A DNA stretch of 64,000 bases from Paenibacillus sp. PastM-3 (GTDB lineage: Bacteria > Bacillota > Bacilli > Paenibacillales > Paenibacillaceae). The position numbers and the translations under genes are program-made. Each line of letters starts with the position of its first letter. Within the stretch, counting starts at the first letter, position 1. Below, piece after piece: positions 8,135 through 16,110 of the stretch. The notes beneath the pieces are model-generated. The model was not told the origin of the DNA, searched no databases, and saw only the letters and a list, made by a program, of their open reading frames with translations. The stretch is taken from assembly GCF_029893965.1 (NCBI RefSeq), contig NZ_JARXXP010000001.1, forward strand, positions 795,920 through 859,919, in the 5' to 3' direction.

Positions 8135-8167
8135 GATAAGATTCTATTATTGATAAGGAATCTTATC
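8135..8167 (-). promoter_or_regulatory. Perfect inverted repeat upstream of the HTH gene
   Basis: GATAAGATTC (8135-8144) and GAATCTTATC (8158-8167) are exact inverted arms, 13 bases apart, lying 19-51 bases before the HTH start. The size suits an operator for a dimeric regulator or binding arms for a recombination protein. Confidence 0.5.
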
Positions 8168-8250
8168 CCATGTATGGAGAGTTCGACAAGAAATGCGGCA
8201 CAATCATTCAGAAAATCAGATAGAAGAACCTCTACTTTGCTCTGTTTCTA

Positions 8251-8402
8251 TTAACTCCAATAACTAGATCCTTTCACTAATCCTTTGACGAGATTATTCC
8301 CATACTTATCCATTGCACTTTTTATCATTGCATTATTCAAATGATCAAGTGTCCCTGCCCCGAGAAGCCCTGAAGCATAGGTTTTAAAGTCGGGGGGGGG
8401 GC
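8251..8402 (-). other. Out-of-frame continuation of the 186-residue gene
   Basis: Beyond the G10 tract the next frame encodes DFKTYASGLLGAGTLDHLNN, then AMIKSAMDKYGNNLVKGLVK and GSSYWS, with a stop at 8251-8253. Joining it to the upstream gene needs nine or twelve C in place of ten. The product would be about 233 residues. The remaining bases up to 8134 show nothing. Confidence 0.55.
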
Positions 8403-8944
8403 TTGTTTTGTGCGTGCTTTATACTACGGAGGTAAAGCCCGTATAGGCGTGCTTCCAATCCAACCAGTAGTGTTTTCAACTTGTCGCCTTCGTGTTTAAG
8501 TGCTTCCAGAGCGTTATAACCTAATAATCCTCCTGCTGCTTCGAACCATCGATCTCTTTTGTGTCCTTTGAGAAAGCCGCACCGTAAGTCTTCGAATTCC
8601 GCTTTTTCTACTGCTGTTTTGACCTGTACTGGCATATTCGGATACAAATAGTCCCGAAGGAATTCAGGTTCAGCTTGTTCAATAGTGATTTGTGACTTTT
8701 GGCTTGGCTTCTCTGGATAGCCAATAAAAAGTTCGATTCCTTCAACAACATTCTGTACTCTTTCATCAATCCAAACATTAGCTTTATCTAGATCAACACG
8801 CCAGTTTTGTGGTCTATAGTCATAAACAGCCAAATTCACTCCACAAACTTGCACAACAGGGAAACCAGATACCGTTATCCAATCTTCAAGAACCACCTTT
8901 GATACGCGATTAATCTTGCAAGTTTGATTAATTGTTATTTGCAT
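8384..8944 (-). CDS. Unknown island protein ending in a C10 tract
   Basis: 186 residues as read. The N-terminal 60 residues have an HTH-like start (INQTCKINRVSKVVLEDWIT) and could bind DNA. A helical middle and end follow (FEAAGGLLGYNALEALKHEG, DKLKTLLVGLEARLYGLYLR). The frame reads NKPPPRL-stop because of ten C on the coding strand; one C fewer extends it by about 46 codons. The start is ATG 8942-8944, with GGAGGATCTCAC just before it. No family is recognised. Confidence 0.6.
   Translation of the reverse strand: MQITINQTCKINRVSKVVLEDWITVSGFPVVQVCGVNLAVYDYRPQNWRVDLDKANVWIDERVQNVVEGIELFIGYPEKPSQKSQITIEQAEPEFLRDYLYPNMPVQVKTAVEKAEFEDLRCGFLKGHKRDRWFEAAGGLLGYNALEALKHEGDKLKTLLVGLEARLYGLYLRSIKHAQNKPPPRL
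8392..8401 (-). repeat. Homopolymer tract G10 (C10 on the coding strand)
   Basis: Ten identical bases sit at the point where the reading frame of the leftward gene is lost. It is the twin of the C10 tract at 4397-4406. Confidence 0.9.
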
Positions 8945-9076
8945 GTGAGATCCTCCATTTTGTTTGTATTGTCACCAAGTCTCATTGAGGCTCGGTGGCA
9001 GAATTACTTAACCATGTACCCCACTAACGTCCATGAATATAAATTTCTTGCCACCTGCTCAGCGCCTTTATAATAA

Positions 9077-9385
9077 TCAATATTCTTCTGGCAATATAAA
9101 ATTAATCCGCAACGCTTCTGCTGTGGTATCACGATAATCATCAACAATAATCCAAAAGTCCTCAGATAAGTCATTCACTAGCTTCATCGGGCTAAAGGGT
9201 AAGCTATTTCCATATCCATCTGTTACTACAACCAAGTCTTTGAGCCCCTTCCTCACAACAGTGAAATAATCACTATTGTTTTCGAGAAATCTCTCAATTG
9301 CTTGTGAGGCTAGTTCTCGAAACTCATCAGCTGTAACTTGATTGTTGGTGTAACCGTTTGATTCACAAGTCTGAATTCTTATCAT
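9077..9385 (-). CDS. Unknown small protein, 102 residues
   Basis: Acidic soluble protein (TADEFRELASQAIERFLENN, DLSEDFWIIVDDYRDTTAEA, ending LPEEY). GAGAGG lies 9 bases before the ATG start. It is the first gene of the leftward island run. No family is recognised. The rightward island gene at 9900 has a similar size and similar acidic character. Confidence 0.6.
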   Translation of the reverse strand: MIRIQTCESNGYTNNQVTADEFRELASQAIERFLENNSDYFTVVRKGLKDLVVVTDGYGNSLPFSPMKLVNDLSEDFWIIVDDYRDTTAEALRINFILPEEY

Positions 9386-9836
9386 TGGTGCATACCTCTC
9401 TCACAGATTTCTATGGTATTACTCCAGTTCGTCGGGCCCGTACGTCCTGATAGCACTAGCATAATACATAGAAATGAAACTTGCTTCAGCTGGGATTCCA
9501 ATCCATTTTCTCCCTCGTTTTCTCATTTAAAACGAGTGGTCAACCGACACTGCCCGCGGGGGAGTTCATAGGGGTATTGACAAAGTCGGGGTAGATTTTC
9601 GAAGGAGTTTCCAAATGCAATTTCCGCATAAATCGTCGTTTTGTCTGAATAACACCCTATTTACTCACTATTTCGCACTTTATTATCTACATACTATTTC
9701 CATGGTATTATTTTACATTTTTATTACATTATATTGGTAGCATGATTCAACAAGCTGCAAACAATAGAGCTTGCAGTGCTCAACAGCATCTCGCACCTAA
9801 AAGTTCAAGAGGATTTAACAAAATTTTAAAAGCTAA
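9386..9836. other. Intergenic region between divergent island genes
   Basis: No gene is supported. It holds an inverted repeat CTCGTTTT/AAAACGAG (9514-9521 and 9529-9536) and a very AT-rich stretch at 9660-9740. The leftward run from 9385 must have its promoter here. The AT-rich part next to a primase-bearing element could be an origin, but nothing proves it. Confidence 0.4.
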
Positions 9837-9865
9837 TTGACCAGAAATTTTTGACCTGATAAAAT
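9837..9865 (+). promoter_or_regulatory. SigA-type promoter
   Basis: TTGACC (9837-9842) and TAAAAT (9860-9865) with a 17-base spacer lie 35 bases before the next start codon. Confidence 0.7.
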
Positions 9866-9899
9866 AAAATTTTCCAAATCGAGAAAGGGGATTGGTGAT

Positions 9900-10223
9900 A
9901 TGGATTTAAAGTTAAAAGCGGGAGAGAGTTGGGACGAATTCATCGCCCAAACTATTGAAAGAAAAGACCGTAATTTGGTTGAAGTAATCGAGTTAGTCGC
10001 TTTGGATAACAAATTAACAAATGTAGATTTCAATAAGTCGATTGCTTTAGCTGACAAAAATGAGCTATTTGTCTATATTACTTATGATAATGGCCAGTTG
10101 TTTGAAGCAACTTATCCTAAGGATCAACCGAAAATAAAAAATATACTTGATCGGGCTAGCAGAATAATTGCAGATAACATGCGCGATTGTGTAGAACGTC
10201 TACGGCTTATAGATCCATATTAA
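9900..10223 (+). CDS. Unknown small protein at the island right end
   Basis: 107 residues, acidic N-terminal half (ESWDEFIAQTIERKDRNLVE) and a helical end (RASRIIADNMRDCVERLRLI). ATG start 11 bases after GAAAGGGG, with a good promoter upstream. It ends three bases before the sulfurtransferase sequence resumes, so it is the last gene of the island. No family is recognised. Confidence 0.65.
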   Translation: MDLKLKAGESWDEFIAQTIERKDRNLVEVIELVALDNKLTNVDFNKSIALADKNELFVYITYDNGQLFEATYPKDQPKIKNILDRASRIIADNMRDCVERLRLIDPY

Positions 10224-10226
10224 TAG

Positions 10227-10949
10227 AACGGACCGGTCAGTGAACACGGCGGACGCCATCCGCTGCCTGACCCGCAGGTGCTTGCAGCCCGTCTCTCTAG
10301 GCTGGGCATCAGCAATGATACACGCATTGTTGCCTATGATGACGAGAGCGGTATGAACGCGGCCCGTCTCTGGTGGCTGCTGCGTTACCTGGGGCATGAG
10401 CAGGTCTTTATTCTGGAGGACAGCTTCAGTACCTGGAAGGCGGAAAAATATCCGGTAACGGATCATCAGCCGATTCGTGTACCGAGTACATTTGTGGCAA
10501 ATGTGCAGCCGCAGATGCTCGCTGGTGTGGATGAAGTGCGGGTGGTATCCGAAAAGACTGTTGCAGCTATGGGTGATACGGCGGACGGTGACTCCCCGGC
10601 ATCCCTCTCCCCCCTACCGATCCTGATTGATTCCCGTGCGGGCGACCGCTTCCAGGGCCAAAACGAAACCATGGACAAGAAAGCAGGACATATCCCCGGT
10701 GCACTTAACTACTTCTGGAAAAACACGCAGAATGCTGACGGCAGCTACAAGAGCGCCGACGAGTTGCAAGAGCATTTCACTGGCCTTGAGAAGGACCGCG
10801 AGATCATTGTCTATTGCGGCTCCGGTGTAACCGCCTGCCCGAACGTGCTGGCGCTGGAGAAAGCGGGATACAAGAAGGTGCGGCTGTATGCGGGAAGCTG
10901 GAGTGACTGGATTAGTTATGAGGGGAATGCTATCGCCACCAGTGAGTAG
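10227..10949 (+). pseudogene. Thiosulfate/3-mercaptopyruvate sulfurtransferase, N-terminally truncated
   Basis: The frame begins in mid-protein (NGPVSEHGGRHPLPDPQVLA), immediately after the stop of the island gene. Rhodanese-type sulfurtransferases have about 55-60 residues before this point, including the first HIPGA motif; these are missing. What follows is intact: the end of the first rhodanese domain, then the second domain with HIPGALNYFW and the catalytic loop [15 protein letters not shown] at 10278 could still start translation of about 223 residues, but without the full first domain. The missing 5' part may lie beyond the left edge of the island. Confidence 0.8.
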
Positions 10950-10969
10950 TCGAGGGGAGTGTCAGTATG

Positions 10970-10999
10970 AAAAGCCCGCGTCCACCGACGCGAGCTTTT
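10970..10999 (+). terminator. Terminator after the sulfurtransferase
   Basis: AAAAGCCCGCGT and ACGCGAGCTTTT form a stem 21 bases past the stop, ending in a short T run. Confidence 0.7.
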
Positions 11000-11091
11000 G
11001 TTAATTTCTATTTAAATTAGAGGGTAAATTTACCCTGCGGGAAGTATATTGTACTCAGTTTTTCGTATACATTGCCCCGGGCTCTGATAGA

Positions 11092-11985
11092 TCAGGAACT
11101 GAGAAAATCCAGCATCAACCTGTTCAATATTACCGGTTTTTCTAGTGGAAGCCCATGCCCGGTATTGGGAATGACAGTGATTTCAATCCCATTTATCAGC
11201 TTTCGGGCCCGCTTAACGGCTTTATCAACGTTATATTGAATGTCCTGATCACCTATGAGCAGCAAAACCGGAGCTTTAATTAACTTTAAATCATCATCCT
11301 TTATGTATGAAACGAATAATTTGGTTCGCGGAAGCGCATTTTGCATGCCGGTTATGAATTGATTTTTGATGGTCTGATTTATGTTGTTTCCCTTACCTGT
11401 CATAAAATCCATTAATTTATTTATTCTTGATGTCGTGGGCATCATGCCTGCAAACAAACACCGGATAAAGAACTCTTTACTCTGCGGCTGCAGGCTCGCT
11501 CCTGGGGCTAAAATAATTATCTTTCGTATACGCGAGGATACGCGGGTAGCGAGAACCAAAGCAACGAATCCGCCAAAAGAATGTCCGCAAACATGCGCCT
11601 TATCTACATGAAGGCCATTCAGCAACTCAGTAAACCATGCCGCACAATCCGTTTTGTTTTTGATTGGTTTTACCGAACGGCTCTTATTGATGTCCCCCGG
11701 AAAATCCACAGCAAATACCCGGTAACACCGGCTCAGCGCTTCAATATTGTCTAACCAAACCGTCGAACTGAATCCAAAGCCATGCAGCAGCACTAACGGT
11801 TCGGCATCTTCGGGTCCGGCAATAAGAATATGTATTTGACCAAACGATGTGGGTACATATACAGATTCAACAGGCACCTTCCACAACCGGAGTGTATTAT
11901 CATAAGCCTCCATGACCTGATCCGGTTTTCCACCCTTCCTGTATATCGAAATCATACGTTGTTCCTCAATCAATCTGTATTTCAC
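11092..11985 (-). CDS. Alpha/beta hydrolase
   Basis: 297 residues with the fold's landmarks: the oxyanion strand PLVLLHGFGFSSTVW, the nucleophile elbow GHSFGG (Ser in VCGHSFGGFVAL), the acid in LLLIGDQDIQYN and the His in IPNTGHGLPLEKP. The substrate is unknown. GTG start overlapping the region just after the TetR gene (four-base gap), with AAAGGA before it, so it is translated from the same message as the regulator. It is probably a small-ester hydrolase controlled by that regulator. Confidence 0.85.
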   Translation of the reverse strand: MKYRLIEEQRMISIYRKGGKPDQVMEAYDNTLRLWKVPVESVYVPTSFGQIHILIAGPEDAEPLVLLHGFGFSSTVWLDNIEALSRCYRVFAVDFPGDINKSRSVKPIKNKTDCAAWFTELLNGLHVDKAHVCGHSFGGFVALVLATRVSSRIRKIIILAPGASLQPQSKEFFIRCLFAGMMPTTSRINKLMDFMTGKGNNINQTIKNQFITGMQNALPRTKLFVSYIKDDDLKLIKAPVLLLIGDQDIQYNVDKAVKRARKLINGIEITVIPNTGHGLPLEKPVILNRLMLDFLSS

Positions 11986-11989
11986 CCCT

Positions 11990-12652
11990 CTATTCCTTTA
12001 ACCGAAACATACTTAGAAAAAAATGAATATGCTCCACCATCATTTGTTCAACACCCGCTGTATCCAATCCATCAAGCCTTCTCAAAATATACGAATTAAC
12101 CATTTGAAACAATGGATACTGGTAATTAATAGAAAGCATTCCGGGATCATGCGACTGAAGTTGACCAAGCGCAATATACTTCTCAAACACAATTGCTATA
12201 CAATCACATATACCTGCCACGATATCGTTTAGATAAATTGCTCTCGCAGCTTGGTCCCTTACTTGTTCCAAATAGATAATCCGCCATATCTTTTCCATCT
12301 GTGGATGTTGAATATGATCCAGGAAGTTCTGAAAACCCTGTGTCAAAAACATTTCAATATTTATGGCGGTTACAATGGTATCAAGGCGATCCAGCTGTGG
12401 TATGATTTTGGCTATGTCCATTCGAAAATTGAAATAAATTGTTTCTAATATTACTGCCTTACTTTTAAAATGATTATACAAAGAACTCTCTTTTATGCCG
12501 ACCTCTCTAGTAATATCTCTGATTGAGACAGCGTTATAGCCATATTGAGAAAAGAGATCTATGGCGACCTTGAGTATCCTAATTTTATTATCATTCTGGA
12601 TCAACAATCCATTTGCATCAAAAAACTCCCCCATATCACTGACAGTTTCCAT
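11990..12652 (-). CDS. TetR/AcrR-family repressor
   Basis: 220 residues. The N-terminal DNA-binding domain is clear (KVAIDLFSQYGYNAVSIRDI, TREVGIKESSLYNHFKSKAV); the C-terminal ligand domain is variable, as usual. ATG start 10 bases after AAAGGAG. It heads a two-gene leftward operon with the hydrolase. A 14-base palindrome sits in its own promoter, which suggests autoregulation. Confidence 0.9.
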   Translation of the reverse strand: METVSDMGEFFDANGLLIQNDNKIRILKVAIDLFSQYGYNAVSIRDITREVGIKESSLYNHFKSKAVILETIYFNFRMDIAKIIPQLDRLDTIVTAINIEMFLTQGFQNFLDHIQHPQMEKIWRIIYLEQVRDQAARAIYLNDIVAGICDCIAIVFEKYIALGQLQSHDPGMLSINYQYPLFQMVNSYILRRLDGLDTAGVEQMMVEHIHFFLSMFRLKE

Positions 12653-12701
12653 ATCATGAATACTCCTTTCAGAACATTAATAGATTTTATATTATATTCT
12701 G

Positions 12702-12729
12702 ATTATAGCTAACGATCGTTAGTTAGTAA
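12702..12729 (-). promoter_or_regulatory. Promoter and palindromic operator of the TetR operon
   Basis: On the minus strand TTACTA and TATAAT are spaced by 16 bases. The palindrome CTAACGATCGTTAG (12709-12722) fills the spacer, where a bound repressor would block polymerase. Its half-site CTAACG also makes up the palindrome at 4021-4032. Confidence 0.6.
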
Positions 12730-12747
12730 AGAGGTTTGGTATGCTGC

Positions 12748-12888
12748 TTTTGCGGCTCCGGCGTAACCGCCTGCCCGAATATTCTGGCGCTGGAGAAGGC
12801 CGGATTCAAGAACGTGCGGCTGTATGCAGGGAGCTGGAGTGACTGGATTTCTTACGAGGAGAACCCTATAGCTTCTGGAGAAAAGTAA
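12748..12888 (+). pseudogene. Second sulfurtransferase remnant (last 46 codons)
   Basis: The frame encodes [20 protein letters not shown] and [20 protein letters not shown], nearly the same as the end of the copy at 10227-10949. It starts exactly at the catalytic loop, with no gene body before it. It carries its own terminator. This shows that a second sulfurtransferase gene once ended here and lost everything upstream. Confidence 0.85.
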
Positions 12889-12925
12889 CCCAAAGAGCCT
12901 GCGCCTGGCGCGGGCTCTTTGGGTT
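12887..12925 (+). terminator. Terminator
   Basis: AACCCAAAGAGCC and GGGCTCTTTGGGTT form a long stem directly after the stop of the sulfurtransferase remnant. Confidence 0.7.
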
Positions 12926-12992
12926 AGAAACTACATATAAGAATAATTAATTCATCTGAAAATTATTATAATGGATTGAGGAGGGGTATTAA

Positions 12993-13272
12993 ATGAGAAT
13001 CATCAAGCTATCCAAGCTCAGTGGCTGTAAACAATAACATGTATGGTTTATCTAACACAACTTTAAAAATTCAAGATATCGGTGAAGAAATCGGCCTGAT
13101 TGAGAAGATATCACATCCTATGCCGACAAAAAACGGTGAATCCAATGAGGTCCCTGTGGGAAGCACGTTATACATGATTAATGGAGTCAATATGGATGAA
13201 GCTATAGCGGTCAAAGTATGTGCAGAATGTCCGTGGTTACGAGGCCATGGTATTATGCGTTATCCATTATAA
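12993..13272 (+). pseudogene. Broken gene for an unknown small protein
   Basis: An ATG (12993) with a good GAGGAGGGG and a TATAAT box upstream starts a frame that stops after 14 codons. A second frame from about 13021 then runs for 83 codons (NNMYGLSNTTLKIQDIGEEI, EVPVGSTLYMINGVNMDEAI). The intact expression signals joined to the wrong frame suggest a deletion near 13020. The end beyond AVKV also looks shifted. No function is assigned. Confidence 0.45.
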
Positions 13273-13385
13273 TCAAGAATGATACCCCGCCTTATGCTAC
13301 CCTTTCGTTACCTCATCCCCCTCCCCTTTCCCTGCCGCTTATCCCGCACTACTCCTGACATTCCTTTCCTTGTCCATCCGGTTCC

Positions 13386-14445
13386 GTGCTGGCTATTCTG
13401 CTTGCCGCCCAGCTGCTAACGCCGGGCAGAACTTTCGCAGCTTACAAAACCCAGCAGCTGCCGGAGCCGGAATGGAGCTACAAACTGCCCGAAGGCTACA
13501 CCATGTTTAACTCCATTTACAGCTTACAGAGCAAGGACCGGGTGTTTTTCCAGCTGCGCAAGAAAGTGACGGTTTCATCCGCCAAGACCAAGTACACCAC
13601 TTTTACCTAAGCGTCCGTAGACCGCAGCAAGGGTACAACCAACTGGGTCTATGACTACTATGACATCGCCAACGACAAACCTTTCAGCGGCTCGGACCCT
13701 TATTACAGCAAGGACGGCAACAGCTATTTTTATAAAAGAAACGACAACGGAACGAAAATACTCCTCTCCGCAGTCAATACGAACGGCAAGCTGAAATGGA
13801 CCAAAACATTCCATAACCCGTTCACGCTGGTTGTGCTGGACACCGGTAATATTCTGCTGTATTACAACGCCTACAACTCTTCGACTAAAACCTCTAACCG
13901 CTATTTTGAAGAGTTCAGCAGTGACAGGAAGCAGGTCCGAAAACTGGCTATAACCAAAGGCGCATTAATCACAGGGACTTTGGAGATGCTCCCGAACGGT
14001 TATATTGTGCATAATCCCGACCAGTCCAGCGTTAACGTCTACCGGAGTCTGGCTGCACTGAAAACGCCTTTCGTCAGATACACAGCCCCCAAAGAACTGG
14101 TTGGCGTCAATGTGGGTGTACAACCCTTCAGTGGAGGGTCTATACTAGTCTCCTTATACAGCAAGACTGACTACAAACTATTCGGATTTGGTACAGACGG
14201 CAAAAAGAACTGGGTGCGCACGCTTAACCCTAAAGACCATGTCGTCGGCATTACCGGCAATAACTATCTGGGCCAGAGAAGATTTCTACGTGCTTGATCC
14301 GGGGAATCTGCAGATTAACTACCATCTCTCCACACTGTGGAACGACTATAACGCCGGACATCAATATATCTATGCGGGAAAAGGCGAGCTCTATGTGACA
14401 GACAACTGGTTCAGTAATACTGTGACAAAATACATTTTGAAATAG
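13386..14445 (+). pseudogene. Broken secreted protein with repeated Tyr/Asn-rich strands
   Basis: A signal-peptide-like start (LAILLAAQLLTPGRTFAA) leads into a frame interrupted by an in-frame TAA at 13608. It continues in the same frame through YDYYDIANDKPFSGSDPYYS and on to about 14270. There the frame shifts, and the rest (EDFYVLDPGNLQINYHLS to the end NTVTKYILK) is read in another frame to 14445. Together this gives about 350 residues of beta-strand repeats, perhaps a propeller-type surface protein. It carries one nonsense change and one frameshift, so it is inactive. Confidence 0.7.
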
Positions 14446-14526
14446 TGCAGGACGGTAATGCTTTCGCGTTCGACAATCTAATGACTTGTGCTAAACCGGT
14501 TTGGAGCGACGTTCCTTTGACCTTAA

Positions 14527-14640
14527 GCCATTACACAGGAACAACTGGGCAGCATCGAGCAGGTCGTCGAATTATCCAGACAGCTCAGCCAAATCTCCCG
14601 GCAGCTGGAGAATGAGCTAAAGCAGTTCAAGGTGGCATGA
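14527..14640 (+). pseudogene. Methyl-accepting chemotaxis protein, last 37 codons only
   Basis: The frame reads AITQEQLGSIEQVVELSRQL and SQISRQLENELKQFKVA before the stop. This is the C-terminal end of chemotaxis receptors, where a glutamate/glutamine-rich helix ends in KFKV-like residues. Both upstream codons are stops, so the rest of the gene is gone. Confidence 0.7.
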
Positions 14641-14686
14641 CGGGGCGGCATTCTTGTCATACTAAACAGCGCTGTATTATAAATAC

Positions 14687-14729
14687 AAAAACGACGTTCA
14701 GCCTGCATCAGCGATTGAACGTCGTTTTT
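14687..14729. terminator. Bidirectional terminator
   Basis: AAAAACGACGTTCA and TTGAACGTCGTTTTT are long inverted arms with A and T runs. It serves both the receptor remnant and the leftward germination operon that ends at 14774. Confidence 0.8.
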
Positions 14730-14773
14730 CACACTTTCCTGATTGTTTCCAGCACTTCTTGTACCGGGTTGTT

Positions 14774-15871
14774 TCAGATTCCACCTCCATTCCCCCGGAT
14801 AGACGAACGAATCGAATCCACAACAAGATATATGATAGGCACGCAAGTCGGAAACAGCAGAAACGAGGCTTCTACCCTGCTTGTAATCTCATCCAGCTGT
14901 GCCGAATTCAGATTCATGTATACGGTCATGAAGATCATCGCCGCTGTCATTAGATAAGAGAATGGCTTATGATCCTTCAAGCCAATCATATGGGTCAGCC
15001 CCATGACTGCAATCAGCAGAAACATGGCAATTTTGAAGAACATACTGTACAGCCAAAATACAATAAATAAAGGGTCCAGATTCTCAAAAATTGCGCTGGA
15101 GTGAATATAACGTACGATCTCAAGCGCCGGATACTGAAAGTTCCCTGTTAACTCGACACCAAACAATAAAACAGAGGTCATCATATTAGCAATTGTAATG
15201 ACAGCTGCGGTTAACGAAGCCCAGATTACCGGCTTCATTGCAGCCTTTTCTTTTTGAATTAAAGGAAATATATATACGATGAACGCAGCCTCACTGAACA
15301 GGGAAGCAATCATGACAGCTCCATTCCAGGAACCGGGCAGATCCAGGTTGGTAATAAAGGCAATAGCCATGTCGTAATTTAACTGGGAAGTGACAAACAA
15401 AGGAAAAGACACCGCACTCACAATGCTGATCAGGAACAATCCCTGGGCGGAGCGGAACATAGTCGGTGCACCTGCCCGGACACCTTGACTAATGCAAATC
15501 CCAAACAGCAACGCAATCGCCCAAAAAGGAGTGCCGAGCAGATAATTCTGCACCAGAAATGCAACGAGCTGCCGCAGGATAAAGGCTGCAATGAACATAT
15601 TCACAAAAATTGTCGCAGTGAACAGGGGGTAGTGAATCCAGCGGCCCAGAATCTCCCGTCCGTATTGTCCCAGAAAGCGTTCCGGCCTGCGTATACTCAG
15701 CAGATAAGAGAAATAAGTAATCAGCAAACCGATCCCCGTTCCAAGCAAAATAGACACCCACACTGTGAATCCGGCCTCTCTGACAAGCGGACTAAGGAAG
15801 AATCCAATCGTCGTCGAAAACAGGAATTGGGCAAAAAACATATATAGCTGCGTCAAAGTAATGGATCTCAT
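14774..15871 (-). CDS. Spore germination protein, GerAB/GerKB type (amino-acid permease fold)
   Basis: 365 residues, about ten membrane helices. The start ITLTQLYMFFAQFLFSTTIG is typical of the endospore germination permease family (GerAB, GerBB, GerKB). It sits in the inner spore membrane and helps form the germinant-binding site with the A and C subunits. ATG start with AAAGGCGG nearby. It is the last gene of the leftward germination operon, after a small membrane protein. Confidence 0.85.
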   Translation of the reverse strand: MRSITLTQLYMFFAQFLFSTTIGFFLSPLVREAGFTVWVSILLGTGIGLLITYFSYLLSIRRPERFLGQYGREILGRWIHYPLFTATIFVNMFIAAFILRQLVAFLVQNYLLGTPFWAIALLFGICISQGVRAGAPTMFRSAQGLFLISIVSAVSFPLFVTSQLNYDMAIAFITNLDLPGSWNGAVMIASLFSEAAFIVYIFPLIQKEKAAMKPVIWASLTAAVITIANMMTSVLLFGVELTGNFQYPALEIVRYIHSSAIFENLDPLFIVFWLYSMFFKIAMFLLIAVMGLTHMIGLKDHKPFSYLMTAAMIFMTVYMNLNSAQLDEITSRVEASFLLFPTCVPIIYLVVDSIRSSIRGNGGGI

Positions 15872-15883
15872 GTCATCCGCCTT

Positions 15884-16108
15884 TCAGGTCTCAAGAAACA
15901 ACAGTTTTTGTAAACCGTAAAATACATGCTTCACCATGATCGCAACACTCATCTGTTCCCGGGTTAAATATATTGCCTCCACCATGATTAGCAGCAGAAC
16001 CGTAATCGTCCACATGAGCCGCCTCGCCCGCGAAGAGCGGTTATACTTCTTCATGTACCTCCGCTCATACCAGCCGATTGCCAGAAAGGAAAGGGCAATG
16101 ATCATCAT
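15884..16108 (-). CDS. Small membrane protein of the germination operon (possible D-type subunit)
   Basis: 74 residues with two hydrophobic segments (MMIIALSFLAIGWYERRY, RLMWTITVLLLIMVEAIYL) separated by a basic loop. It starts two bases after the C-subunit gene, with GGAGGAG in front. Its position between gerC-like and gerB-like genes and its two-helix form match the small D-type subunits known in some germinant receptor operons of Bacillus. The sequence is too short for certainty. Confidence 0.6.
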   Translation of the reverse strand: MMIIALSFLAIGWYERRYMKKYNRSSRARRLMWTITVLLLIMVEAIYLTREQMSVAIMVKHVFYGLQKLLFLET

Positions 16109-16110
16109 AC

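Larger units (their letters stand above)
1..10226. mobile_element. Integrated island (right-hand part), integrase at left edge
   Basis: The block is visibly richer in A+T than the rest of the window. It carries a tyrosine integrase reading outward at the left edge, a two-headed helix-turn-helix protein of the excisionase kind, a primase/helicase-like ATPase and several small unknown genes. Its right limit is placed at 10226 because the following reading frame is a sulfurtransferase that starts in mid-protein, right after the stop of the last island gene. The left end lies outside the window, so size and class (phage satellite, ICE or prophage relic) cannot be decided. No conjugation, capsid or terminase gene is seen here. 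Confidence 0.6.
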
